Shown piece by piece: positions 42,141-50,889 of a stretch of 64,000 nucleotides of DNA. A program made the translations under genes and the position numbers. The stretch covers positions 1-64,000 of the forward strand of contig JBGAIH010000016.1 in the NCBI GenBank assembly GCA_044225675.1, read 5' to 3'. This stretch comes from JACMQX01 sp044225675. GTDB taxonomy: Bacteria; Pseudomonadota; Gammaproteobacteria; Burkholderiales; Burkholderiaceae_C. The notes beneath the pieces were generated by a model. The model had not been told where the DNA came from. It worked only from the letters and a program-made list of their open reading frames with translations, and ran no database searches. The first letter of the stretch is position 1. Every line of letters begins with the position of its first letter.

Positions 42141-42337
42141 GATGATGAAGTCTCCAGGTGAAGCGGCGCGCGGCGGAGGCCCGCCGCGCTTCGGATGCGA
42201 ACGGTTTCCTGGTGACGAAAGGCACAGGATCCGGACCTCTCGTTTATCGTTGCCGGCGCCTGACCGCTGGCTGACCCGCCCTCTAAGCGATAACGCGTAG
42301 CACGGTGGGGCCGCTTTGCGCTAAGGTGTGGTTCAAC

Positions 42338-43027
42338 ATGCGAATCCTCCTGGTTGAAGACGACGTGGTGCTGCGCGACGTGATGGTCCGCAGCCTGACC
42401 GATGCCGGCCACCGCGTCGACGTGGCCGAGACGCTGGAGCAGACCGAGCACTTCTGGCTGGTGCAGCCGTTCGACGCCGTGCTGCTCGACCTGAACCTGC
42501 CGCTGACCGATCACCCCATGAGCGGTCTGGGCAGCGGCCTGAAGGCCTTGCGCAATGCGCGCTCGCGCGGCGACCGCACGCCGGTGCTGATCCTCACCGC
42601 GCGCAACCGCACCGACGAGCGCATCGCCGGCCTGGACGCCGGCGCCGACGACTACCTGGGCAAACCCTTCGACCTGGCCGAGGTGGAGGCCCGCCTGCGG
42701 GCCCTGGTGCGCCGCGCCCAGGACACCGAGGACCGGGTCGAGGTCGGCTCGCTCGCGCTCGACCGCAAGGCCCGCCGATTCATGCTCGGCCCGCAGCCCA
42801 TGGACCTGCCGGCGCGCGAGTTCGAGGTGCTGTGGGAGCTGATGACGCCGCCGGGCCGTGTGGTGAGCAAGCGCTCCCTGTCGAGCAAGCTGTCCGACGC
42901 TGACGACTGGCTCGGCGACAACGCGCTGGAAGCCTTCGTCTCGCGCCTGCGCAAGCGGCTGCCGGGCTCGGGCGTGCGCATCCGCACGCTGCGCGGCCTG
43001 GGTTACGTGCTGGAGCCCGACCGGTGA
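42338..43027 (+). CDS. tctD: OmpR-type response regulator TctD
   Basis: A 229-residue regulator for the divergent tctBA genes. ATG 42338 gives MRILLVEDDVVLRDVMVRSL; the 11-codon extension upstream is not conserved in type. The receiver has VEDD, phospho-Asp in VLLDLNLPLTDHPMSGLG and the Lys in GADDYLGKPFD. The winged-helix output domain starts near residue 128 (VEVGSLALDRKARRFMLGPQ) and ends IRTLRGLGYVLEPDR. The stop overlaps tctE (ATGA arrangement). Confidence 0.93.
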   Translation: MRILLVEDDVVLRDVMVRSLTDAGHRVDVAETLEQTEHFWLVQPFDAVLLDLNLPLTDHPMSGLGSGLKALRNARSRGDRTPVLILTARNRTDERIAGLDAGADDYLGKPFDLAEVEARLRALVRRAQDTEDRVEVGSLALDRKARRFMLGPQPMDLPAREFEVLWELMTPPGRVVSKRSLSSKLSDADDWLGDNALEAFVSRLRKRLPGSGVRIRTLRGLGYVLEPDR

Positions 43028-44439
43028 AGCCCCTCGCCGCGGCGGCTGGCAAGCCGTCGCTGCGTTCGCGCGTCCTGCGCCACGTGATGGTTCCGCTGGC
43101 GCTGACCTGGCTGGTCGGCACGCTGGTCATGCTCGTGGTCGCGCGCGCCTTCATGCATGAGGCCTTCGACCGCACCCTGCTGGACAACGCCTACGTGGTG
43201 GCCGCCAACGTGCGCAAGGCCGACGGCGGCTCGCTGGAGCTGAGCCTGTCGCCGCACGAGATCAGCAGCGTCACCTTCGACCAGTTCGAGACCGTCTATT
43301 TCGCGGTGCTCACGCGCGACGGCGAGCTGGTGGCCGGCCAGCCCGGTCTGCATGTGGCCAGCCCTCCGCCGGAAGAGACGGCCGGCAACTTTCCGTACCT
43401 CTTCTCCGATTTCCCGCTCAATGGCGTGGCGGTGCGGGCCGTCACGCTGCAGCAGCAGACGCCGTCGCCCTTCGTGGTGGTGGTGGCCGAGACCACGCAG
43501 AACCGCACCCATCAGCTGCAGATGCTGCTGGTCTGGAGCATCGTGCCGCAGCTGGCCTTCCTGCTGGTGCTCGCCTGGTGGCTGCGCCGCGCGATCGCGC
43601 GCGACATGCAGCCACTCGTGGAGCTGCAGGACGCGATGAACACGCGCGACGCCAAGGACCTGACACCGGTCACGGTCAACGCGAGCACGCGCGACATCGA
43701 ACGCCTGGGCTCGGCGCTCAACTCGCTGCTCGGGCGCCTCGAGACGAGCAGCCGCGCCCAGCGCGAGTTCACCGGCAACGTGGCCCATGAGATGCGCACG
43801 CCGCTGGCCGGCATCCGTGCGCTGGCCGACTATGGCCTGCGGCAGAAGGACCCCGAGATCTGGCGCACCCAGCTGCAGGGCATTGCCGCGAGTCAGGCGC
43901 GGGCCAGCCGGCTCATCGACCAGCTCCTGGCTCTGGCGCTCGCCGAAGAAGCACGCGCTCACATCGAACTGGTGCCCGTGGCGCTGGACGACATGGTGCA
44001 GGACTGCGTGATGCGCTTTCTGGCGCAGGCCGACGCGGCCGGCGTCGACCTCGGCGCGCGCGGCGTGGAGGCGCGCACGGTGGTGACGGGTGATCCGTCG
44101 CTGATCGAGGGCATCCTCAACAACCTGCTGGACAACGCCCTGCGCTACGGCCAGAACCCGCGCGGCGAGCCGTCCAGCGTGACGCTGGCGCTGTCGAGTC
44201 AGGACCGCGAGGTCATGCTGTCGGTCATCGACAACGGGCCCGGCCTGAGCGCCGACCAGCGCAGCCGGCTGATGCAGCGCTGGGCTCAGGGTTCGGCCGG
44301 GGAACTGCTGGGCCAGGGCGCCGGCCTGGGGCTGGCCATCGTCGCGCAGTACGCCCAGCTCATGGGCGCCCGCTTCGAGCTCGGAGGCGCGGCGGGCCAG
44401 GGCCTGTCGGCAAACCTCATCTTTACGTCCTCACACTAG
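43024..44439 (+). CDS. tctE: Sensor histidine kinase TctE
   Basis: A 471-residue membrane kinase paired with TctD. The first membrane helix is near residues 18-42 (HVMVPLALTWLVGTLVMLVV). A periplasmic 2CSK_N-type sensor domain runs to about 160 and the second helix is LVWSIVPQLAFLLVLAWWL. HAMP follows, then the H-box FTGNVAHEMRTPLAGIRALA, N-box NNLLDNALRYGQ and G-boxes VIDNGPGLS and GQGAGLGLAIVAQY. All catalytic features are intact. It likely senses citrate or a related tricarboxylate; that is from family knowledge. Confidence 0.93.
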   Translation: MKPLAAAAGKPSLRSRVLRHVMVPLALTWLVGTLVMLVVARAFMHEAFDRTLLDNAYVVAANVRKADGGSLELSLSPHEISSVTFDQFETVYFAVLTRDGELVAGQPGLHVASPPPEETAGNFPYLFSDFPLNGVAVRAVTLQQQTPSPFVVVVAETTQNRTHQLQMLLVWSIVPQLAFLLVLAWWLRRAIARDMQPLVELQDAMNTRDAKDLTPVTVNASTRDIERLGSALNSLLGRLETSSRAQREFTGNVAHEMRTPLAGIRALADYGLRQKDPEIWRTQLQGIAASQARASRLIDQLLALALAEEARAHIELVPVALDDMVQDCVMRFLAQADAAGVDLGARGVEARTVVTGDPSLIEGILNNLLDNALRYGQNPRGEPSSVTLALSSQDREVMLSVIDNGPGLSADQRSRLMQRWAQGSAGELLGQGAGLGLAIVAQYAQLMGARFELGGAAGQGLSANLIFTSSH

Positions 44440-44522
44440 CGCAGGTGAATCCTAAAGAACTAAAATAGTCATTTTTAACTACTACTCGCCTTTGAGCGGT
44501 TCCGGCGGGGCCGGAGACTCTC

Positions 44523-45707
44523 ATGCTGAACTGGAACTGGTTCGCGAACAAATCCCCCTCGGCCTCCCGCCGCAGCGAAGCCCATCGTCGGCCTCGTGAC
44601 AGCAGCCACAGCGTCCACAGCAGCCATGGACCCCACAGCCGCTTCCAGCATTCCCGCCATTCGGGCGCCGTGCCTTTCGAAGCGCCTGCCGACCCCGATT
44701 CCGCACCGCACTGGCCCGAGCTGCTGCCTCGCTTCGGCGAAGAGATCGCCGGGCCCCTGCTCGAAGCCCTGCACGGCCTGGACGACCCCTCCGAAGGCTC
44801 CTCGCTCGCCGACATCCGCGACCGCATCGAGCATGCACGCCACCTGGCCAAGGCGCTGCAGGCGCTGGCCGGCGACCGCGCGCCGAGTGAGCGCCAGCCC
44901 GAGCCGGTGTCCGTCCACAGCGTCGTTCAGGCCGTGCTGGCCGCGCGCCAGGGCTGGTTGTCGCGCCGGCAGATCGCCATCTACTACACGCCCAGTTCCG
45001 TCATGGTCATGTCGGAGGCGCCGCTCCTCTACAGTCTGATCGACGAACTGCTGCTGTGGGCCAGTGCGCTGTCACAGGACGTGGCCATCGTCGCCGGCGC
45101 CAACGAGGAGGAGCCGGTCCTGCGGGTGTACGCGCGGCTGGACCCGCCGCGCCAGAGCGAGCCGGCCTGGCAGTCGGCGAGCTGGTTCATCGCGCAGCAC
45201 CAGGCCCGCCAGACCGGCTGCCGGCTGCGCGTCCACTCCGACGAGCAGAAGGTCGGCCTGATCCTGCAGTTTCCTGCGCATGCGATCCACATGGCGCCTC
45301 AGCCGCTCGAAGCCAGCGTCGACGCCGACGCCGCCGGCGAAGTGCTGGGCGGCCGTACCGTGCTGATCGTCACGGCAGACGCCACATTGCGGCAGGACAT
45401 CGTCGAATGCCTCCAGGGTCACGGTCTGCTCGTGCGCTACTTCGACTCCATGCGCGAGGCCTGCGAACATGCAGCAGCGTTCCCGCCCAACGCCGTGATC
45501 GTCGGCGCCATGTCGCAGGGCGCAGACCTGTGGCAGCTGCGAGAAGCCATGCGAGGCCATGCGGCCGCATTCATCGAGATCCAGCCCGGCCATGACGAGT
45601 TTCATGCCGTCCAGCTCGGCGCGACCAGCACAGGCTGCGTGGGCCGGGCCGTGCTGCGGCAGGCCCTGGTGCCCGGACTGGTTTTCGAGCTCTGCAAGCT
45701 CGGTTGA
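44523..45707 (+). CDS. Unusual protein with degenerate kinase-like and receiver-like parts
   Basis: A 394-residue protein of unknown function. Residues 1-60 are Ser/His/Arg-rich (SSHGPHSRFQHSRHSG). The middle (about 75-250) resembles a histidine-kinase core: SLADIRDRIEHARHLAKALQ could be a dimerisation helix with His, and APLLYSLIDELLLWASA looks like a degenerate N-box, but no clear G-boxes follow. From about 275 (GGRTVLIVTADATLRQDIVE) the pattern is receiver-like but lacks the acidic pair and the phospho-Asp (NAVIVGAMSQ in place of a D-loop). ATG 44523 has GGAGACTCTC. It follows tctE by 83 bases that include TAAAAT. No catalytic role can be claimed. Confidence 0.72.
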   Translation: MLNWNWFANKSPSASRRSEAHRRPRDSSHSVHSSHGPHSRFQHSRHSGAVPFEAPADPDSAPHWPELLPRFGEEIAGPLLEALHGLDDPSEGSSLADIRDRIEHARHLAKALQALAGDRAPSERQPEPVSVHSVVQAVLAARQGWLSRRQIAIYYTPSSVMVMSEAPLLYSLIDELLLWASALSQDVAIVAGANEEEPVLRVYARLDPPRQSEPAWQSASWFIAQHQARQTGCRLRVHSDEQKVGLILQFPAHAIHMAPQPLEASVDADAAGEVLGGRTVLIVTADATLRQDIVECLQGHGLLVRYFDSMREACEHAAAFPPNAVIVGAMSQGADLWQLREAMRGHAAAFIEIQPGHDEFHAVQLGATSTGCVGRAVLRQALVPGLVFELCKLG

Positions 45708-45849
45708 GGCGCGCGCGCCCTCTACGCCGTCGAGTTGCCGCCCTCGAGCTGGTGCCGACGCATCGCCACCGACGCTCGGTTGGGGCCGCGTGGCAGCCGC
45801 AGGCTCGGCGGCCCGGCAGGCCCGGCAGGCCCGGCGGCCCGGCGGCGTT

Positions 45850-46710
45850 CTACTTGCGCCGCGCCTGTTCGTACAGACCCTGCACCTTGGGCACGTTGGC
45901 CTGCAGCTGGGCAATGCGTTCCGGGCCGCTCGGATGGGTCGATAGAAAACCCGGCCCGCCACTGCTGCCGCTGGCCTTGCCCATCTTCTCCCAGAGCGAC
46001 ACGCTGGACTGCGGCGCGTAACCGGCGCGCGCGGCCAGCTCCAGGCCGACGAGGTCGGCTTCGGTCTCGTCGGACCGGCTGAACTTGAGGCTCAGAAGCT
46101 GAGTGCCGAGGTTCGCCGCCGCGTTGCCCAGGTCGCCCAGGCCGAGCAGCTGCGCACCGAGCGACAGGCCCATGCCGGTGGCCTGCGTCTTGGCGATGCG
46201 CGAGCGGGCGTGCTCGCGCAGCGCATGGGCCATTTCGTGGCCCATGATCATGGCGGCTTCGTCATCGCTCAGCTTCAGATCATCGAGGATGGCCGTGTAG
46301 AAGGCGATCTTGCCGCCGGGCATGCAGAAGGCGTTGATCTGCTTGCTGCCGATGAGGTTGACCTCCCACTTCCACTGCGAGGCCCGGCTGTTCCACTTGG
46401 GCGCAAAGGGAATCAGGCGCGAGGCGATGGCGCGCAGGCGCACCAGCTGCGGGTGGCCGTCGGGCGCGAGCGCACCCTTGGATCGTGCCTGCGCCATCAT
46501 CTGGCTGTACTGCTGCGTGGCCGAGTTCTCCAGCTGGTCGGCCGGCACGAGCTTGCGCAGTCCGGAGGCATTGCCGACGTCGACCTGCGCAAGCGCAGGC
46601 ACGGCGGCAGCCGCGCCCGCAGCGAGCACGAAGGCGCGCCGCGATGACCACATGGAAGACGGCGCCGCCTGAAGGGGGCCCCGGGATTTGGCGTCGCAGA
46701 TGAAGCACAT
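45850..46710 (-). CDS. M48-family zinc metalloprotease (exported)
   Basis: A 286-residue peptidase related to BepA/YcaL-type periplasmic M48 proteases that handle outer-membrane proteins. The zinc site is GHEMAHALREHA near residue 155, with the third ligand in SDETEADLVGLELAARAGY. The C-terminal STHPSGPERIAQLQA is a family marker. The start is uncertain. ATG 46710 gives MCFICDAKSRGP before the signal sequence; ATG 46653 begins right at MWSSRRAFVLAAGAAAAVPA and leaves 90 instead of 33 bases to the divergent transporter gene. Confidence 0.9.
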   Translation of the reverse strand: MCFICDAKSRGPLQAAPSSMWSSRRAFVLAAGAAAAVPALAQVDVGNASGLRKLVPADQLENSATQQYSQMMAQARSKGALAPDGHPQLVRLRAIASRLIPFAPKWNSRASQWKWEVNLIGSKQINAFCMPGGKIAFYTAILDDLKLSDDEAAMIMGHEMAHALREHARSRIAKTQATGMGLSLGAQLLGLGDLGNAAANLGTQLLSLKFSRSDETEADLVGLELAARAGYAPQSSVSLWEKMGKASGSSGGPGFLSTHPSGPERIAQLQANVPKVQGLYEQARRK

Positions 46711-46743
46711 GCGTGAATAATAGTCACAATCCGAAAAGCCCTC

Positions 46744-48195
46744 ATGTCAGACGCGACCGCCTCCTCATCCCCCAGAACGCCCTGGCGGGTCGCCCTGCGG
46801 GTGTACCTGGAGCCCGCGAGCCTGCGCATGCTGTCGCTGGGCTTTGCCGCCGGCCTGCCGCTGCTGCTGGTGCTGGGCACCCTGAGCTTCCGGCTGCGCG
46901 AGGCCGGCATCGACCGCTCCACCATCGGCTATCTGTCCTGGGTGGGGCTGGCCTACGGCTTCAAATGGTGCTGGGCGCCGCTGGTCGACCGCATGCCGAT
47001 CCCGCTGCTCACGCGCGCCCTGGGTCGCAGGCGCAGCTGGCTGCTGGTTTCGCAACTTGCCATCATGGGCGGCCTGGCCGGCATGGCCCTGGCCGACCCG
47101 CGCGCCACGCTCGGCCCGATCGTCTGGTGCGCCCTGGTGGTGGCCTTCGCCTCGGCGACCCAGGACATCGCGCTCGACGCCTTTCGCATCGAATCGGCCG
47201 ACGCCAACCACCAGGGCGCGCTGGCGGCCACCTACCAGACCGGCTACCGGATCGCCATGATCTGGGCCGGCGCGGGCGTGCTGTGGATCGCGGCGCGGGC
47301 CGAGGTGGTGCCGGTGGCGGCCGGTGCAGGCGCTGTGGCAGGGGCTGGTGCAGGCGCGGTTGCAAGCGTTGCTGCCGGGGCGGCCTACCAGCAGGCGGCC
47401 TGGGCCACCGCCTATTTCGCGATGGCCGCGTCGATGCTCGTGGGCGTGGTCACCGTGCTGTTCTCTCCCGAGCCGGCCCGCGTGGCGCTGCCGGCCGCGC
47501 GCAGCCCGGGCGAGTGGCTGCGCGGCGCACTGGTCGAGCCGTTTGCCGACTTCCTGCGCCGCTACCGCTGGCAGGCGGCGCTGATCCTGGCGCTGATCGC
47601 GGTCTACCGCATCAGCGACATCGTGATGGGCATCATGGCCAACCCGTTCTACGTGGACATGGGCTACACCAAGGACGAGGTGGCCGCCGTCACCAAGGTC
47701 TACGGGGTGATCATGACGCTGGCGGGCGCCTTCCTCGGCGGCGCGCTGTCCATGCGGCTGGGCGTGATGCGCGTGCTGATGCTCGGCGCGCTGCTGAGCG
47801 CCGCCAGCAATCTGCTGTTCGCCTGGCTCGGCGGGCGCGGCCACGACCTCACCGCGCTGATCCTGGTGATCGCGGCCGACAACCTGTCGAGCGGCATCGC
47901 GTCGGCGGCCTTCATCGCCTACCTGTCCTCGCTCACCAACGTGAGCTACTCGGCCACGCAGTACGCGCTGCTCAGCTCCGTCATGCTGCTGGTGCCCAAA
48001 TGGCTGGCCGGCTTCTCGGGCGCCTGGGTGGACGCGCACGGCTACGCCGCGTTCTTCACCGGCACGGCGCTGCTCGGCGCACCGGTGCTGCTGCTGGTGT
48101 GGCTGGCCACACGCACCCAGGGGGCGACGCCGGGGCCCGCAAAGGCCAGCCCGCCCGACGCCCCCACGCCCGCGCAGCCGCCCGGCCCGGGTTGA
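46744..48195 (+). CDS. ampG: AmpG-like MFS transporter (muropeptide permease family)
   Basis: A 483-residue membrane protein with about twelve or more helices. AmpG takes up anhydro-muropeptides for cell-wall recycling. Motifs: GFAAGLPLLLVLGTLSFRLR near residue 35, SWVGLAYGFKWCWAPLVDRM near 65, ASATQDIALDAFRIES near 140 and SSLTNVSYSATQYALLSS near 400. An Ala/Gly/Val-rich insertion of about 30 residues (AGAGAVAGAGAGAVASVAAG, 195-225) in a loop is encoded by imperfect hexamer repeats. Family assignment is firm; substrate is inferred. Confidence 0.88.
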   Translation: MSDATASSSPRTPWRVALRVYLEPASLRMLSLGFAAGLPLLLVLGTLSFRLREAGIDRSTIGYLSWVGLAYGFKWCWAPLVDRMPIPLLTRALGRRRSWLLVSQLAIMGGLAGMALADPRATLGPIVWCALVVAFASATQDIALDAFRIESADANHQGALAATYQTGYRIAMIWAGAGVLWIAARAEVVPVAAGAGAVAGAGAGAVASVAAGAAYQQAAWATAYFAMAASMLVGVVTVLFSPEPARVALPAARSPGEWLRGALVEPFADFLRRYRWQAALILALIAVYRISDIVMGIMANPFYVDMGYTKDEVAAVTKVYGVIMTLAGAFLGGALSMRLGVMRVLMLGALLSAASNLLFAWLGGRGHDLTALILVIAADNLSSGIASAAFIAYLSSLTNVSYSATQYALLSSVMLLVPKWLAGFSGAWVDAHGYAAFFTGTALLGAPVLLLVWLATRTQGATPGPAKASPPDAPTPAQPPGPG

Positions 48196-48345
48196 GACGC
48201 CGACCGGGCTGGCGCCGGGACGATTCCCACCGGCCCCGCAGCCTTGCTTGAGCGATCCCCGGGCCATCACTCCCAAGGCGCCTGCCTGAACATGTCCGCT
48301 GAACATGTGCGTCGGACCATTTCTTCACCGCCCCTCAGTCGCCCC

Positions 48346-50016
48346 TCAGTCGCCCTGCGCTGGCCCGGTCGCCGCCCCCAGCAGCTGCTTCAGCAGCAGC
48401 CCCTTCTGCACCTTGCCCAGGGCCGTCTTGGGCAGCGCATCGCGCCACACGATGTGCCGGGGCAACTTGTAGCGCGCGATGCGCCCGCCCAGCCAGCCCA
48501 GCAGCTGCTCGTCGGCCACTGCGGCGCCGGGCTGCGCCACGAGCACGGCCACGACGGTCTCGCCCCAGCGCGTATCGGGCAGGCCCAGCACCGCGCAGTC
48601 GGCCACCGCAGGATGCGCGGCGAGCAGGTTCTCGATTTCCGCTGGGTAGATGTTCTCGCCACCGGAGATGATCATGTCCTTGAGCCGCCCGACCACCGTG
48701 AAGCTGCCGTCCGCGGCCTGGCGGCCCAGGTCGCCGGAGTGGAACCAGCCTTCGGCATCGACTGCGGGGCGATCGGGCCAGTAGCGCGTCACCACGTTCG
48801 GCCCGCGCAGCAGGATCTCGCCCACGCCATCGGCGGCGGGCTCGCTACCCTCGGCACCATCCCCGGCGCCCCTCCCGGCACCACCCAGGCGGACCTGCAC
48901 CCCAGGCGCCGGCCAGCCGCAGGAGCCCACATGGCTCATCGCCTCGTGCGGGCCGAGCGCGATCGAGAACGGTCCGGTCTCGGTGGCGCCGTACACGTTG
49001 CACACCGGCACGCCGCGCGCGTGGAAGGCCTGCACCAGCGACTCCGGCAGAGTGCTTGAGCCCGCCCATGCCGCCCGCAGCGAGGACAGATCGGTGCCGG
49101 CCCAGTCCGGGTGATCGACCAGCGCCTTCATCACTGCCGGCACCACCAGCGTCAGGCTGGGGCGGTCGCGGGCGATGGCCTGCAGCATGGCAGCAGGCTC
49201 GAAACGCGCGTGCAGCAGCACGCTTGCGCCCGCATGGAGGGCCGGCAGCGTCTGGATGCACAGGCCCCCGACGTGAAAGAGCGGCAGCACCGTCAGCACC
49301 CGATCATCGGGCGTGAGCGCCTGAACCGCGCTGGCGGCGGCCATGTTGGCCAGCAGATGCGCCTGGGTGTGCACGGTGCCCTTGGGCTCGCCGGTGGTGC
49401 CCGAGGTGTAGACGAGCAGGACGGGCGCGCGGGCCAGCGCCGCTGCGGCGGCTGGGACGGGCTGCGCCGGCCCGGTTGCAGTTGCAGTTGCAGTTGCAGT
49501 TGCAGTTGCAGTTGCAGTTGCAGTTGCAGTTGCAGTTGCAGTTGCAGTTGCAGTTGCAGTCGAGGTCGAGGTCGCCGGAAGGGTCGGCGCGCCGAGCGCT
49601 TCGACGCCATGCAGAGGCAGGTCGCAGCGCCTTGCGAGGTCGAGCCCGGCGTCGCGCCATGCGGCGTCGGTCACCAGGCAGCGCGGCGTGCAATCACGCA
49701 GCACCGCCGCCCATTCGGCAGGCGCGAGCCGATAGTTCAGCGGCACGAGGATCGCGCCCAGGCGTGCCAGCGCAAACAGCAGGCAGATCGCGTCCGGGTG
49801 GTTCGCCCCCAGCCAGGCCACGCGATCGCCCGCGCGCACTCCGGCCTCCTGGCGCAGCCACTCGGCCAGCGCCCGCGAGCGCTCGTTCAGCGCGGCATAG
49901 CCGAGCTGCAGCGCGTCGGCGCGCAACGCCACCGCCTGCGGGCGCTGCACCGCGTGCCGCTCAAGCAGGCCGGGCAGATCCGCCACCGGCGCATCGTTGG
50001 AACTGATCACGGGCAT
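48346..50016 (-). CDS. AMP-forming acyl-CoA synthetase with Thr-Ala repeat insertion
   Basis: A 556-residue ANL-superfamily ligase that activates a carboxylate with ATP and joins it to CoA; the acid is unknown. Motifs: P-loop LLVYTSGTTGEPKGTVHTQA, VYGATETGPFSIALG, GWFHSGDLGRQAADG, LKDMIISGGENIYPAEIE, and the catalytic Lys in PKTALGKVQKGLL. Between the N-terminal part and the P-loop lies a low-complexity stretch of alternating Thr-Ala encoded by a pure hexanucleotide array, which the family does not normally have. It stands alone, convergent with ampG. Confidence 0.9.
   Translation of the reverse strand: MPVISSNDAPVADLPGLLERHAVQRPQAVALRADALQLGYAALNERSRALAEWLRQEAGVRAGDRVAWLGANHPDAICLLFALARLGAILVPLNYRLAPAEWAAVLRDCTPRCLVTDAAWRDAGLDLARRCDLPLHGVEALGAPTLPATSTSTATATATATATATATATATATATATATATGPAQPVPAAAAALARAPVLLVYTSGTTGEPKGTVHTQAHLLANMAAASAVQALTPDDRVLTVLPLFHVGGLCIQTLPALHAGASVLLHARFEPAAMLQAIARDRPSLTLVVPAVMKALVDHPDWAGTDLSSLRAAWAGSSTLPESLVQAFHARGVPVCNVYGATETGPFSIALGPHEAMSHVGSCGWPAPGVQVRLGGAGRGAGDGAEGSEPAADGVGEILLRGPNVVTRYWPDRPAVDAEGWFHSGDLGRQAADGSFTVVGRLKDMIISGGENIYPAEIENLLAAHPAVADCAVLGLPDTRWGETVVAVLVAQPGAAVADEQLLGWLGGRIARYKLPRHIVWRDALPKTALGKVQKGLLLKQLLGAATGPAQGD
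49475..49560. repeat. GTTGCA hexanucleotide microsatellite, 14.3 pure copies
   Basis: Eighty-six bases of uninterrupted GTTGCA (plus strand) inside the acyl-CoA synthetase gene; the coding strand reads ACTGCA, giving alternating Thr-Ala. The absence of point differences indicates recent expansion by slippage. Length change keeps frame. Confidence 0.95.
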
Positions 50017-50136
50017 TTACCTAACTTTACCCCTGCTTCAATGCCGATTGCGCGGCCGCGTCCACCATCGGTTCATCGCCCCGCATCTGCGCGCCGCACG
50101 CGCCTTTTCTGCATTGTCCCGACCGGCTTGAGTCCC

Positions 50137-50880
50137 ATGAACACGGCAGTTACCATCAATCCCATGCAACACCTTCTGATGATCGAAGACGACACGCGCC
50201 TGGCGCAGATGGTGGGCGAGTACCTCGGCCAGTCGGGGTTCCAGTTCCAGCATGCGGCCAACGCGCAGTCGGGCCTGGCGATGGTGCAGGGCGAGAGCGC
50301 AGGCGCCGCGCCGCCCGACCTCGTCATCCTCGACCTGATGCTGCCCGACATGGACGGCCTGGAGGTGTGCCGCCGCATCCGTGCCCTCGCCGGGCCGGCC
50401 GCCCAGGTGCCGGTGCTGATGCTCACCGCCAAGGGCGACCCGATGGACCGCATCATCGGTCTGGAGATCGGCGCCGACGACTACCTGCCCAAGCCTTTCG
50501 AGCCCCGCGAACTCCTCGCGCGCATCCGCGCCATCCTGCGCCGCCGGGTCGAAGGCAGCACGCCCTCGGTCAAGGTGATGCGTTTCGGCTCGCTCGAGAT
50601 CGACAAGGACGCGCGCACCGTGACGGTGGGCGGCGAGGCGCGCGAGCTGACCTCCTACCAGTTCGACCTGCTGGTCACGCTGGCCGAGCGCGCCGGCCGC
50701 GTGCTCACGCGCGACCAGATCATGGAGGCGGTGCGCGGCCGCGAACTCGAAGCCTTCGACCGCTCGATCGACGTGCACATGGGCCGCATCCGCGCGGCCA
50801 TCGAGGCCGACCCCAAGAATCCCAAACGCATCCTCACCGTCCGCGGCGTGGGCTACGTCTTTGCCAAGCAGCAGGACTGA
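50137..50880 (+). CDS. OmpR-type response regulator
   Basis: A 247-residue regulator. The receiver starts MQHLLMIEDDTRLAQMVGEY, with phospho-Asp in VILDLMLPDMDGLEVCRRI and Lys in DDYLPKPFEPRELL. The output winged helix starts near residue 150 (VMRFGSLEIDKDARTVTVGG) and ends ILTVRGVGYVFAKQQD. ATG 50137 adds nine residues before the receiver; ATG 50164 is the alternative. The kinase gene follows after nine bases. The signal is unknown. Confidence 0.92.
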   Translation: MNTAVTINPMQHLLMIEDDTRLAQMVGEYLGQSGFQFQHAANAQSGLAMVQGESAGAAPPDLVILDLMLPDMDGLEVCRRIRALAGPAAQVPVLMLTAKGDPMDRIIGLEIGADDYLPKPFEPRELLARIRAILRRRVEGSTPSVKVMRFGSLEIDKDARTVTVGGEARELTSYQFDLLVTLAERAGRVLTRDQIMEAVRGRELEAFDRSIDVHMGRIRAAIEADPKNPKRILTVRGVGYVFAKQQD

Positions 50881-50889
50881 CGGGCGGCC

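Noticed and set aside
49475..49560. Sequencing or assembly artefact
   Set aside because: Cannot be excluded, but the frame stays open and the linker position is tolerant, so a real expansion is the simpler reading.
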